Shown here: positions 8,348 through 16,403 of the stretch, one piece after another
Numbering within the stretch: position 1 is the first letter of the stretch
How the letters are laid out: each line of letters begins with the position of its first letter
NCBI RefSeq assembly: GCF_900188385.1
Contig: NZ_FZOI01000017.1
Location: forward strand, 1-64,000
Reading direction: 5' to 3'
Length of the DNA stretch: 64,000 nucleotides
From: Azospirillum sp. RU38E
GTDB lineage: Bacteria > Pseudomonadota > Alphaproteobacteria > Azospirillales > Azospirillaceae
Notes under the pieces: model-generated
The model's input: the letters and a program-made list of their open reading frames with translations, nothing else
Told to the model about the DNA's origin: nothing
Databases searched by the model: none
Position numbers and translations under genes: made by a program

Positions 8348-10534
8348 TCAAAACCTGTAGCCTGCGGTCAGCGTCCATGTACGTGGTTCACCAACAGCGA
8401 CAGAGGTTGTGACCGCCGATGTCAGGTAGTAGGCCTTGTTCAGGACGTTTTTGCCGGCAAGCGTCAGGCTCCATCTGTCATCATCCGACAGAAGGGCAAG
8501 TGAGCCATTCACCAGTCCGACGGGCTTGCTTTTGATGAAGTTGTTGACGTTTGAATAATAATCGCCCTGGTGCTGATAGTTACCAGACAACCGGAGCTTG
8601 GCCATTTCCTGCCAGAAGGACGGTGTCTCGTAACTGAAGCCCGTCTGCACGCTCCATGGGTAAACCAGAGGCAGATGGTTGGCACCCGCCGTGAAGCTGT
8701 CAGACTGTGGGTTCTTTGACTTGTACTTGTCATCCATCAAGCCAAGGTTCGCAAACAGGTCCAAACTTTCCGCCGCCTTCAGGGTCAGCTCCAGTTCGGC
8801 ACCATGGACGCGGGCATTGCCCACATTACGGATGGCGAACGAACTGGCCGCGACCCGTTCTGTCTGCTGAAGGTCGTTGAGATCGTTGCGATAGACGGAG
8901 AGGTTGGCGCGCAGGCGGCCATCCAGCATTGTTGCCTTGACGCCAGCCTCATAGGCCCAGACGGTTTGCGGGTCATACACAGTGCCGAACACGATTGGGT
9001 TGGCAACGGCAAGACCATTGAAACCCCCGGCCTTGAAGCCACGGGACACAGAGGCGTAGGTGAACAGATCCTCTGACAACTTGAAATCGACGCCGACCTT
9101 GGGCGACCATGCGCTGAAGCTTGGTTCGCGGACCACAGGCACAAGCTGGGCCAGAGCCGTTGAACTCTGGATCGTGCCATCCAACTTCTTCTGGTCTTTG
9201 GTGTAGCGCACTCCCCCAGTTACCGAGAGCCTATCGGTCAACATATACGTACCTTGGGAAAAGGCCGCATAGCTGTCGGTCCTGCTGTCGATTGTCTGCG
9301 GTAGGATGGACAGGGCGCCGGCGGCGCTGACCAGTTGGTCGCGCAGGACCTGAACACTGTCCTCCCGGAAATAATAGAGCCCGGTAATCCAGTTCAGCTT
9401 GCCGTCCAGCCCGTCTCCTTGAAACTGGACCTCCTGGCTGTACTGGTCCGTCGACGCCACGCTGTTGCGGACCAGGCCGTTGGCCCGATAGCTGCCATTG
9501 GCGTTGCGGATGCCACCTGAGAAGTCGAAGGTGAAGCCGTCATCCGTACCGACATAGGCGGAGATCGACCGTACCGTCACGTCGCCCCAGTCGGATGTAA
9601 TGTCCAGCGATACGGTTGTCTGCTTGGTATAGCCGTCCGGTTCCACTGGCGACTGGGTGACATAGCGGGAGCCTGCGCGCGGAACCGCATCCTCGGTCGT
9701 GATGCTGTTTGCGGCGAGGGTTGGATAGGGTTTTGACCAGGTGACCGGGATCAGATTGGCCGCGCCATCATTGTTGTCGGTGGTGCGTGTCACGGACAGT
9801 GAGGCCTTCAGACCATCCCGGCCATAGAAATGCAGTTTGCTGCGCAAGGCAAGATTGCGCTGGCGGTTAACGTCCCGGTCCAGCGCTTCGTTATAGATAT
9901 AACCATCACGATTGCGGAACAGCACGGAGAGCGAGGCGCCCAGGCTGTCATCAATCAGGTCACCGCCCCAGGAGGCGGAGGCGTGGATGTCGTTCAAGGA
10001 TCCGATGCCCGCCTGCGCTTCCGCCCACTCCTCCTCACCCGGTGTGCGGGTGACAATCTTGACCGCACCGGAGAATGCGTTACGACCGTACAATGTGCCC
10101 TGGGGCCCGCGCAGAACTTCGATCCGGGCAATATCCGACAGTTCCATGTTGGAACCGGCCAGACGCCCGCGATAGACGTCATCCACATAGAAGGCAACGG
10201 CGGATTCCGACGTTACCATGCCACCCGTTTGTTCCGACCCGCCGCGCAGGCCGATCGACACAGTGGAACTGCTGGCGGATGTTGCGGCGATGGTCAGGTT
10301 GGGGACGATGGAAGAAAGATCGTCGGCACTGGTAATCTGCTGATCGGCCAGTGCGGCGGCACCAAGGGCGGTAACCGCCACAGGTGTCGCCTGGAGCGAT
10401 TGTTCACGGCGCTGCGCTGTGACGATTATCTCTTCCAGCACGAGATTGTCACTCTGTGCCCCTGCCGGCAGGCTGGTGCATATAATGGCCGATGCAAGCA
10501 GCAGCGGCCTGTGCACATTGTAATGATTGGCCAT
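8348..10534 (-). CDS. TonB-dependent outer-membrane receptor (first of two)
   Basis: A 728-residue outer-membrane receptor. It starts with a signal peptide (LLLASAIICTSLPAGA), then a short TonB-box-like segment before EEIIVTAQRREQSLQATPVAV, the plug domain (about 45-155, with VEVLRGPQGTLYGRNAFSGAV), and a beta-barrel ending in aromatic Y-R-F. The in-frame codon at 10609 adds 25 hydrophilic residues before the signal; the ATG at 10534 starts directly at it and has a purine-rich leader. It imports a TonB-energised ligand. The neighbouring monooxygenase/reductase/hydrolase genes suggest an organic carbon source rather than a siderophore. No FecR/sigma regulator is nearby. Confidence 0.92.
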   Translation of the reverse strand: MANHYNVHRPLLLASAIICTSLPAGAQSDNLVLEEIIVTAQRREQSLQATPVAVTALGAAALADQQITSADDLSSIVPNLTIAATSASSSTVSIGLRGGSEQTGGMVTSESAVAFYVDDVYRGRLAGSNMELSDIARIEVLRGPQGTLYGRNAFSGAVKIVTRTPGEEEWAEAQAGIGSLNDIHASASWGGDLIDDSLGASLSVLFRNRDGYIYNEALDRDVNRQRNLALRSKLHFYGRDGLKASLSVTRTTDNNDGAANLIPVTWSKPYPTLAANSITTEDAVPRAGSRYVTQSPVEPDGYTKQTTVSLDITSDWGDVTVRSISAYVGTDDGFTFDFSGGIRNANGSYRANGLVRNSVASTDQYSQEVQFQGDGLDGKLNWITGLYYFREDSVQVLRDQLVSAAGALSILPQTIDSRTDSYAAFSQGTYMLTDRLSVTGGVRYTKDQKKLDGTIQSSTALAQLVPVVREPSFSAWSPKVGVDFKLSEDLFTYASVSRGFKAGGFNGLAVANPIVFGTVYDPQTVWAYEAGVKATMLDGRLRANLSVYRNDLNDLQQTERVAASSFAIRNVGNARVHGAELELTLKAAESLDLFANLGLMDDKYKSKNPQSDSFTAGANHLPLVYPWSVQTGFSYETPSFWQEMAKLRLSGNYQHQGDYYSNVNNFIKSKPVGLVNGSLALLSDDDRWSLTLAGKNVLNKAYYLTSAVTTSVAVGEPRTWTLTAGYRF

Positions 10535-10623
10535 CTCTTCTGTCTCCCAGATGTCATGCTCACAAGCCTCCCGATTTTTTTTGTACGGCTTGGCGCATCG
10601 CTGAAGCACGTCTGCGGGGACTT

Positions 10624-11769
10624 TTACTTAAAGTCCAAGCCCCGATATTTACCCCTGTAGTAGATGAGTGGATCGCGCCACGATTCGAACGAAGCGTTAA
10701 GAATTCGGCCGATAAGGATGTAGTGATCACCAGCTTCAACTATATTAAATTTTTCACACTCAAAATGACCAAGCGAACCGCATATAATTGGATTGCCATA
10801 TTCCCCCCTTCGCCACGCAACATCTGTGAACTTATCGTCCTTCTTCATGGCAAAGTGATTTGAAATTAATTGTTGATCTGCTTGAAGGATATTGACAGCG
10901 AAGTGGCCTGCATTCGTATAGCTTTGTGCCCGCTGTGCATTCTTCACGATGCAAACAAGAAGCAGCGGCGGGTCCAGTGACACGGAGGTGAAGCTGTTGG
11001 CGGTGAAACCAATTGGCTCACCATTCGGTGCCATGGCCGTCACCACGGTGACCCCCGTGGCAAAACATCCCATCATGTCCCGTAGCGTCCGAGTGCTGCC
11101 GCCTTGTCGATACATGCAGGCCAGATCGGTCTGGATGCTATCAATCAGGTTTGTCAGGCTTGGGACACGGCTTTCCAGCGCGATAGTGTGGTCTGCCGGG
11201 CCGTCAACGGTGGCTGGTGCCAGCCCGTCGGAAACCCGGTGGACGTCACGCTCTATCTTGTCACCCGATATGATGCTGACCGGAATGCTAAACCCCGACG
11301 CGTTTCGAGACAGGATGCCGATGGCCGAGGTCAGATCCAGCGTACCGGCAATGCGGGGGTCGCAATTGCCAATAATGTCGGCACTAAATGACGATACCGG
11401 GTCGACAAGGATCAGGCCGCCGACCAGTTTATGAGCGTCCGTCGCCAGCGCGCGCAAGACAAGCCAGCCGGTCACGCCATGGGCGATGATGACGGGGCGC
11501 CGGCTCATCTGGGCCAACAAGGCCCGAAGATCATTGGAGAAAGCGTCGATACTATACTGGCCGTCCAGCGGCCATTCACTGTCGCCATGCCCACGCAGGT
11601 CCATGTTCAGGACGTAACGACCGGTCCTGACCAGCGCATCGGCTGCTTTGCGCCACGTCTCGCGTGTCTGCGCAATGTCATGCAGCAATAGAATTGCGGG
11701 GTCGCTCGGCTGGCCAATCGCGTCGCCGATCAGTCTGATGCCCGCAAAACCGTCGAAGTCGACCTGCAT
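10624..11769 (-). CDS. Fusion: degenerate alpha/beta-hydrolase domain + flavin reductase
   Basis: A 381-residue two-domain protein. Residues about 5-215 follow the alpha/beta-hydrolase plan (AILLLHDIAQTRETWR, then MDLRGHGDSEWP), but the nucleophile elbow reads AHGVTG: the catalytic Ser position is Gly98 and the oxyanion HG motif is altered. It should not be a Ser hydrolase. Residues about 222-381 are a flavin reductase of the HpaC type (MMGCFATGVTVVT, then GFTANSFTSVSLDPPLLLV), supplying reduced flavin to a two-component monooxygenase. The obvious partner is the oxygenase at 19244-20482. The start at 11769 is chosen because AAGGAG precedes it by nine bases. Fourth-to-last gene direction runs leftward after the hydrolase. 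Confidence 0.87.
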   Translation of the reverse strand: MQVDFDGFAGIRLIGDAIGQPSDPAILLLHDIAQTRETWRKAADALVRTGRYVLNMDLRGHGDSEWPLDGQYSIDAFSNDLRALLAQMSRRPVIIAHGVTGWLVLRALATDAHKLVGGLILVDPVSSFSADIIGNCDPRIAGTLDLTSAIGILSRNASGFSIPVSIISGDKIERDVHRVSDGLAPATVDGPADHTIALESRVPSLTNLIDSIQTDLACMYRQGGSTRTLRDMMGCFATGVTVVTAMAPNGEPIGFTANSFTSVSLDPPLLLVCIVKNAQRAQSYTNAGHFAVNILQADQQLISNHFAMKKDDKFTDVAWRRGEYGNPIICGSLGHFECEKFNIVEAGDHYILIGRILNASFESWRDPLIYYRGKYRGLDFK

Positions 11770-11858
11770 CTGGGACAGCTCCTTCAGGATAAAAGAATGG
11801 CGTTGCCGCCAGTCCCTCATTCACGGACGGGCAGTGTGCTGCTGGGTGATGTGGTGCT

Positions 11859-12671
11859 TCAGCCTTCCGCCCGACCCACGCTTTCGCGGACCAAATCGCA
11901 GAAGACCTCTGTCTGTAGCGCTGGTGAGGCAATCCCGGCAGCGCCATAACGGCGGATGATGGACTGTGACGCCAGCGCGGCGATCCTATCGAGGTGTGCT
12001 ACGAAGACATCGTCAACAGCGGCAGACGCCAGGATGGGACAATCCAACCCCGCGATGACACCCCCCAGATCATGGGCGCGCACCATGTCCATGGTGGCGG
12101 CACGGGTAAAGGTGCTGGCCATGGCACCCACGAACTCATTGTGGATGCAACGCTCGTCAAAGACAGTGTAGTAGGGCAGAAGGAATTTCCAGGCCGCCTC
12201 AATGTAACCGCCCTGCGGGTCGATGGTCGGCAGCGTCGCCGCGGGGGTGACCTTGGCCCGCTCTTCCGCCGAAGCGACCATGGCACCGTCCAGCATCAAG
12301 GACAGCGCCCGCCCCGGCAGACGCAATGCCAATTCGGAGGCAAAATGTGAACCGGAATGGTGCGCCACAAGGTGAAATCGGTTGATCCCCAGCCCCTCCA
12401 CCGCTTGCACGAACGCATCCACAACGCGGCTTATCGGCGTTCCGGCATCCGGCGTGTAGGATTGTCCGAAGCCCGGCGTATCGAACGCCACCATCCGCCG
12501 CCATCCTGACAACCGCTTCAGCACCTGATCGAAAGAACCGGAGCAAACAGGAGCACGGTGAAAGAACAGGATCGGTGCTGCCGACGGATCACCGCTGGGG
12601 CAGGTGCGATAGTGGAGTTGCCCTTCTTGCGTGTCGGCGTACCCCTTGGTGATTGTAACCGTCGCTGTCAT
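11859..12671 (-). CDS. Alpha/beta hydrolase with intact Ser nucleophile
   Basis: A 270-residue alpha/beta-fold hydrolase. Visible motifs are the oxyanion strand FFHRAPVCSGSFDQV, the strand AFDTPGFGQS, and the nucleophile elbow AHHSGSH with Ser106. The elbow is the unusual H-H-S-G-S rather than G-x-S-x-G. It overlaps the aldo/keto reductase stop by ATGA and starts at 12671; a longer open frame upstream is only an alternate reading of the reductase gene. It is clearly paralogous to the N-terminal domain of the fusion at 20479-22335 (shared DTPGFG, FHLVAHH and GSHFA), where this Ser is Thr. Hydrolysis of an ester or C-C bond in the local pathway is likely. Confidence 0.88.
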   Translation of the reverse strand: MTATVTITKGYADTQEGQLHYRTCPSGDPSAAPILFFHRAPVCSGSFDQVLKRLSGWRRMVAFDTPGFGQSYTPDAGTPISRVVDAFVQAVEGLGINRFHLVAHHSGSHFASELALRLPGRALSLMLDGAMVASAEERAKVTPAATLPTIDPQGGYIEAAWKFLLPYYTVFDERCIHNEFVGAMASTFTRAATMDMVRAHDLGGVIAGLDCPILASAAVDDVFVAHLDRIAALASQSIIRRYGAAGIASPALQTEVFCDLVRESVGRAEG

Positions 12672-13663
12672 TGCTTCTGTCCTTCCATGATGCGCGCCAG
12701 CGTCGCGGTCGGTGTCTGATTCTTTGCCGTTTGTGGCAGCCCTACGATGGGCAGCGCTGTATAGGGGGCCTCCAGTGCTGCCACCTGTTCGTCGGTCAGA
12801 CTGATGGACGTGGCCAAAAGCGTTTGTTCGATCTGCTCCGGTCGCGTGGCCCCAAAGATCGGCGTCGTGCCCTTGCCGATCAGCCAAGCCAACGCCACAG
12901 CGGCGGGCGGCTGTTCCAACTGGTCCGCCACGCCCTGGAGGACGTTGATGATGGTCTCTCCGCTCTGACCGTAAAGCGATGTCGCCACGTCGTCCGCTTG
13001 TGACCGGGCTGATTGGGCGGCCCCTCTTGCCAGTCGTCCCCGCGCCAGTGGGCTCCACGGCAGGAGTGCTATGCCCTGTTCATGGCACAGGGGGATCAAA
13101 TCGCGTTCGTCCTCGCGGTAGATCAGGTTGTAATGCGGCTGTACCGCACCAAAGCCCGGCAAGCCAAGGCGTGCTGCAGCTATCTCCGCCTTGGCCAGAT
13201 GCCACGCAGAGAGGTTGGAGGCACCAAACGCACCGATCTTTCCCTGTTCAATCAACAGCGCAAAGGCTTCCAGCGTTTCCTCGATCGGCGTGTCGTCATC
13301 CCAACGGTGGATCTGCATCAGATCAATGCGGTCAACACCAAGCCGCTGGAGAGAAGCTTCCGTTGAGCCAATGATGTTGCTGCGACCCAGGCCCTTCTGA
13401 CCAAGTCGGTCTGGAGTGTCGTAATACAGCTTTGTTGCGATAAACGCTTCGTCTCGCAAGCCACGAGAGCGGATGAACCTTCCCAAGATGCGCTCGCTCT
13501 CGCCCCCGGAATAGACATTTGCAGTGTCAAATGCACGGATGCCTAGGTCCGCAGCCTTATCCAGCAAGGGCATTGCCGCCGGTTCATCCAGTACCCAGGG
13601 ACGCCACAGGCTGGTTCCGAACGACATGCATCCCAGACAAAGCTTGGCAGCGATCTTCATCAA
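12668..13663 (-). CDS. Aldo/keto reductase
   Basis: A 331-residue TIM-barrel NAD(P)H-dependent oxidoreductase. The catalytic tetrad is visible as Asp46 and Tyr51 (DTANVYSGG), Lys78 (IATKLYY) and His119 (LMQIHRW). C-terminal cofactor-binding text is present (FGATRPEQIEQ). It is the first gene of the leftward operon and is divergent from the LysR gene at 13914, with a dyad at 13794-13812 between them. It probably reduces a carbonyl, or oxidises an alcohol, of the imported compound. Substrate is not readable. Confidence 0.92.
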   Translation of the reverse strand: MMKIAAKLCLGCMSFGTSLWRPWVLDEPAAMPLLDKAADLGIRAFDTANVYSGGESERILGRFIRSRGLRDEAFIATKLYYDTPDRLGQKGLGRSNIIGSTEASLQRLGVDRIDLMQIHRWDDDTPIEETLEAFALLIEQGKIGAFGASNLSAWHLAKAEIAAARLGLPGFGAVQPHYNLIYREDERDLIPLCHEQGIALLPWSPLARGRLARGAAQSARSQADDVATSLYGQSGETIINVLQGVADQLEQPPAAVALAWLIGKGTTPIFGATRPEQIEQTLLATSISLTDEQVAALEAPYTALPIVGLPQTAKNQTPTATLARIMEGQKQ

Positions 13664-13793
13664 ATGCTCCCGGTTCCGGCCGATTTCGCCAGTCGGACAG
13701 AGGTGGATAGACGGATTGCGAATATGGCCGCGAATGGCGGCTATTACATGAGGCCGTCAACGTGACGGCCAAAGAAGCGATCGAACGCCGCCA

Positions 13794-13812
13794 GATACAT
13801 CAGGCTTGTATC
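13794..13812. promoter_or_regulatory. Dyad operator candidate between aldo/keto reductase and lysR
   Basis: GATACA-N7-TGTATC, a perfect 6+6 dyad in the 250-base divergent gap between the leftward operon (start 13663) and the LysR gene (start 13914). Position and symmetry suit binding by that LysR regulator. No second copy was noticed elsewhere in the island. Confidence 0.45.
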
Positions 13813-13913
13813 CCAGGCGTCGTTGTTCAAAGCTAACATCATGGTATTGATGATCGGTGTGGCGAGAGAAACAAATATTGCACTTTTCGTGACAACCAAA
13901 TCGGTGAGTGGAC

Positions 13914-14819
13914 ATGAGGCTGCGCGTTCTGCGCCATTTCGCGGTCGTTGCGGAAACCCTGAATTTCCACCGGGCGGCAGAGAAGGTGAATCTGTCGCAG
14001 CAGGCAATCAGTAAAAGCATCATCCAGTTGGAGTCCCAGTTGGGCCTGCGGCTCATGGATCGCGACCGGCAGTCCGTTGTATTGACGGAGCAGGGGAAAT
14101 ACCTGTTGCCCTATGTGCAGGAAGTGCTTGCCGCCGCGCGGCGGCTGGACGATGCGGTCGCCTCCGCAGGCGATGTGCGCACCGGCTCTCTCTCTATCGG
14201 GGCTACGCCGACCTTCCTGGAAAGCGTGGTCCCGGAGGCGCTTAACGCATTCCAGCAGCGCTATCCGACCACGCCCATCAAGGTCGAACGCGGTGATTTC
14301 GCGTACTTATGCACATTGTTGATGCGGGGCGACATCGACCTGTTCTATTCTACCTCACCGGCAGAGAACAGCGCCCATCTTGTCAGAAAGATAACGGTTG
14401 GGCAGGATCGGAATGTCATTGTGGTAAGGTCAGGACATCCGCTTGCCAGCAAGCAGAGTGTGGCGTTTGATGATCTTGCCGGTTATCCGCAGATTGCGAC
14501 GCTGAATTATCCGCGCGGTGCCGCCTATATTGAACGATTGGCCGCCGCCGCCACTATGCGGGTTCCGCGTCCTGCATTAACCGTGGAGTCCACACATCTA
14601 AGCCTTGAGCGTGTTGCCGGTTCAGATTCATGGTGGGTCGCCCCCCATATCATGGTGCGCAGCCGACTGAACAGCGGGGGCATAGCGATGTTGCCGGTGG
14701 ACCCGCCTGACACGCCATGGGATCTGATCATGGTAAGCCGCAGGGATTACAGCCCGGCGCTTAAAATGATGGATTTCCAGACAGTTATGCGTTCCTGCCT
14801 GATGAGCAGCAGCGATTGA
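13914..14819 (+). CDS. LysR-family transcriptional regulator
   Basis: A 301-residue LysR protein: winged HTH at residues about 1-60 (FHRAAEKVNLSQQAISKSIIQLE), then the effector-binding domain (about 88-295). A GTG lies two codons upstream, but the ATG at 13914 gives the standard start MRLRVLRHF. It is divergent from the aldo/keto reductase operon and is followed by a strong hairpin at 14826-14859. It is the likely regulator of the leftward catabolic operon and perhaps of the amine oxidase/receptor operon facing it. Effector unknown. Confidence 0.92.
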   Translation: MRLRVLRHFAVVAETLNFHRAAEKVNLSQQAISKSIIQLESQLGLRLMDRDRQSVVLTEQGKYLLPYVQEVLAAARRLDDAVASAGDVRTGSLSIGATPTFLESVVPEALNAFQQRYPTTPIKVERGDFAYLCTLLMRGDIDLFYSTSPAENSAHLVRKITVGQDRNVIVVRSGHPLASKQSVAFDDLAGYPQIATLNYPRGAAYIERLAAAATMRVPRPALTVESTHLSLERVAGSDSWWVAPHIMVRSRLNSGGIAMLPVDPPDTPWDLIMVSRRDYSPALKMMDFQTVMRSCLMSSSD

Positions 14820-14825
14820 AACGCA

Positions 14826-14859
14826 GACAGGCCAGACAGCGCCTGCTGTCTGGCCTGTC
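14826..14859. terminator. Bidirectional terminator hairpin
   Basis: Perfect 15-bp arms (14826-14840 and 14845-14859, GACAGGCCAGACAGC and its complement) with a 4-base loop. It sits between the LysR stop (14819) and the convergent amine oxidase stop (14873), so it can serve both strands. A short T run follows only on the minus strand. Confidence 0.75.
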
Positions 14860-14872
14860 AACGGTCTGGCAA

Positions 14873-16336
14873 TCAGAGCCGTTCCATAATCTCCAATGCA
14901 GCCGCTTCGCCCGTTTCCATGGCGCTTTCCATACCATGTTCCAGACGGCGCAGATGTTCGCCCGCAAAATGGATCCGTCCGGTGGGCTTGCCCATGTCGG
15001 CAGCAAACCGCTTGACCTGGCCGGGGGCATAGAAATGCTTATTGCCACCGACATAGGGATTGCGGCCCCAGCTATAGCCGAACTGATACTTCAAGGCACC
15101 AGCCATGGACGGGCGAATGCGGGCCAGTTCAGCCAGGACCAGTTCCACCTGCTTGTCCGTATCGCGGTCATCCCATCGGGTGGCTCCATCGCCATTGACC
15201 CAGACGATCATCGTGTCGATGGCCCCTGTGTCAGGATCCTTGCGGGCAAAGGCGCGTTCAAACGAAGCGTTGCTCCAGATCGAAGGCGGCAGGCCGTCCT
15301 TTTCCCAATAGGGTTTGACGATCTTGAAATGGAACTGCGTTGTCGCGGAATAGCGTGCGCCTGCGACCGCATCCGCCTGGGCATCTGGCAGGCCCGGGGT
15401 GAAGCGGATACGGGAAACGGCACTGAACGGGGCGGCGACGACCACGAACCGGCTGGTTAAGACTTCGCCGCTACCCAACTGAACCTTGACCTTATCCCCG
15501 GTCTGGTCGATGGCCAGGACAGGACTGTGCAGACGGACGGGCAGCTTAAGGCTCGCGGCCATAGCTCGGGGCAGCATATCGGAACCACCGACGATGAAGC
15601 TGCGGGCGGCTTCGGAATTGGAGCCGTATTGCGGCCGGTTCGGATCGACATAGCCCTCTATCTGGGCGCGGGCCATATCGCGGAAGATCGACAGGGCGGA
15701 CACACCCTCCAGGCTCGATCCATTCAGATCAACGTCTGCCAGACGGATGGCCGCCTCTGACACACCCTTGGAGCGCATGAACTCTGCTGCGGATACGTCA
15801 TACTGCATGTTCTCTGGCTGCAGCCAAGCATTGGTCTGCTTGAACGGCAGCCAATCGTGCATCAGGCGGTTTTGCAGAATATTGGGCAGAAAGGCCCGTT
15901 CCCGTCCCCGCGTGTGATTGGCCGCAGAGCCCGACCAGTCGGATGCCAGAACCGTTGTGCCGTCAATATGGAACATGGCGTCGGCGCTTTTGATCGCCTT
16001 GTTCGTCAGGCCGACATTCAGGCGCTGACAGGCATCGCGCACACGTCCGTAAAGGTCTCCGACCTCGCTACCGCCCAACTCAGCCTGATAACCCTCCGCG
16101 CGCCCCGTGCGCAGCCGTCCCCCGACGCGGTCGGACGCTTCCAGCACCTGTACGGAAAGCCCCTGTTCCTGCAACAGCATTGCCGCGTTCAAGCCGGCCA
16201 GACCGGCACCGACAACGATGACATCCACTTCTTTTGGACCGGCGGCCCAACCGCGTGACGCGATGACCAGGGGGGCGGCGGCCAGCAGGCCACCGACGAC
16301 TGTACGGCGAGACAGCGGAACCGTACTGCTTCTCAT
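14873..16336 (-). CDS. Flavin amine oxidase family protein, Tat-exported
   Basis: A 487-residue FAD enzyme of the monoamine oxidase family. It begins with a Tat-like leader (SRRTVVGGLLAAAPLVIAS), then the dinucleotide-binding motif VIVVGAGLAGLNAAML at about residues 38-55 with EASDRVGGRLRT, and ends with the family's HFAGEH flavin-contact motif. It oxidises an amine or another activated C-H/C-N bond, probably in the periplasm given the leader. The ATG at 16336 is preceded by GGAG at six bases; the longer frame from 16372 lacks such a site. It is downstream of the second TonB receptor in a leftward pair separated by a hairpin. Substrate unknown. Confidence 0.88.
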   Translation of the reverse strand: MRSSTVPLSRRTVVGGLLAAAPLVIASRGWAAGPKEVDVIVVGAGLAGLNAAMLLQEQGLSVQVLEASDRVGGRLRTGRAEGYQAELGGSEVGDLYGRVRDACQRLNVGLTNKAIKSADAMFHIDGTTVLASDWSGSAANHTRGRERAFLPNILQNRLMHDWLPFKQTNAWLQPENMQYDVSAAEFMRSKGVSEAAIRLADVDLNGSSLEGVSALSIFRDMARAQIEGYVDPNRPQYGSNSEAARSFIVGGSDMLPRAMAASLKLPVRLHSPVLAIDQTGDKVKVQLGSGEVLTSRFVVVAAPFSAVSRIRFTPGLPDAQADAVAGARYSATTQFHFKIVKPYWEKDGLPPSIWSNASFERAFARKDPDTGAIDTMIVWVNGDGATRWDDRDTDKQVELVLAELARIRPSMAGALKYQFGYSWGRNPYVGGNKHFYAPGQVKRFAADMGKPTGRIHFAGEHLRRLEHGMESAMETGEAAALEIMERL

Positions 16337-16359
16337 GGCATTCTCCGAAGAAAGAGGTG

Positions 16360-16386
16360 GTCCCCCCGCCAAGATGGCAGGGGGAC
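16360..16386 (-). terminator. Intercistronic hairpin between receptor and amine oxidase
   Basis: Arms at 16360-16371 (GTCCCCCCGCCA) and 16375-16386 pair over 12 bases with one mismatch and a three-base loop. It begins 17 bases past the receptor stop (16404) and overlaps the space just before the amine oxidase ribosome-binding site. It may partly terminate or stabilise the upstream message, giving unequal expression of the two genes. Confidence 0.5.
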
Positions 16387-16403
16387 GCGTACAAAACTGT
16401 CAA

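Noticed and set aside
8688-8880. Possible third receptor gene or FecR/sigma regulatory pair near the receptors
   Set aside because: Only short antisense frames are present; no anti-sigma or sigma factor motifs were found near either receptor.
12672-13058. N-terminal extension of the hydrolase at 11859-12671
   Set aside because: The extra codons are an alternative frame of the aldo/keto reductase gene; the ATGA overlap at 12668-12671 and the hydrolase N-terminus fix the real start.
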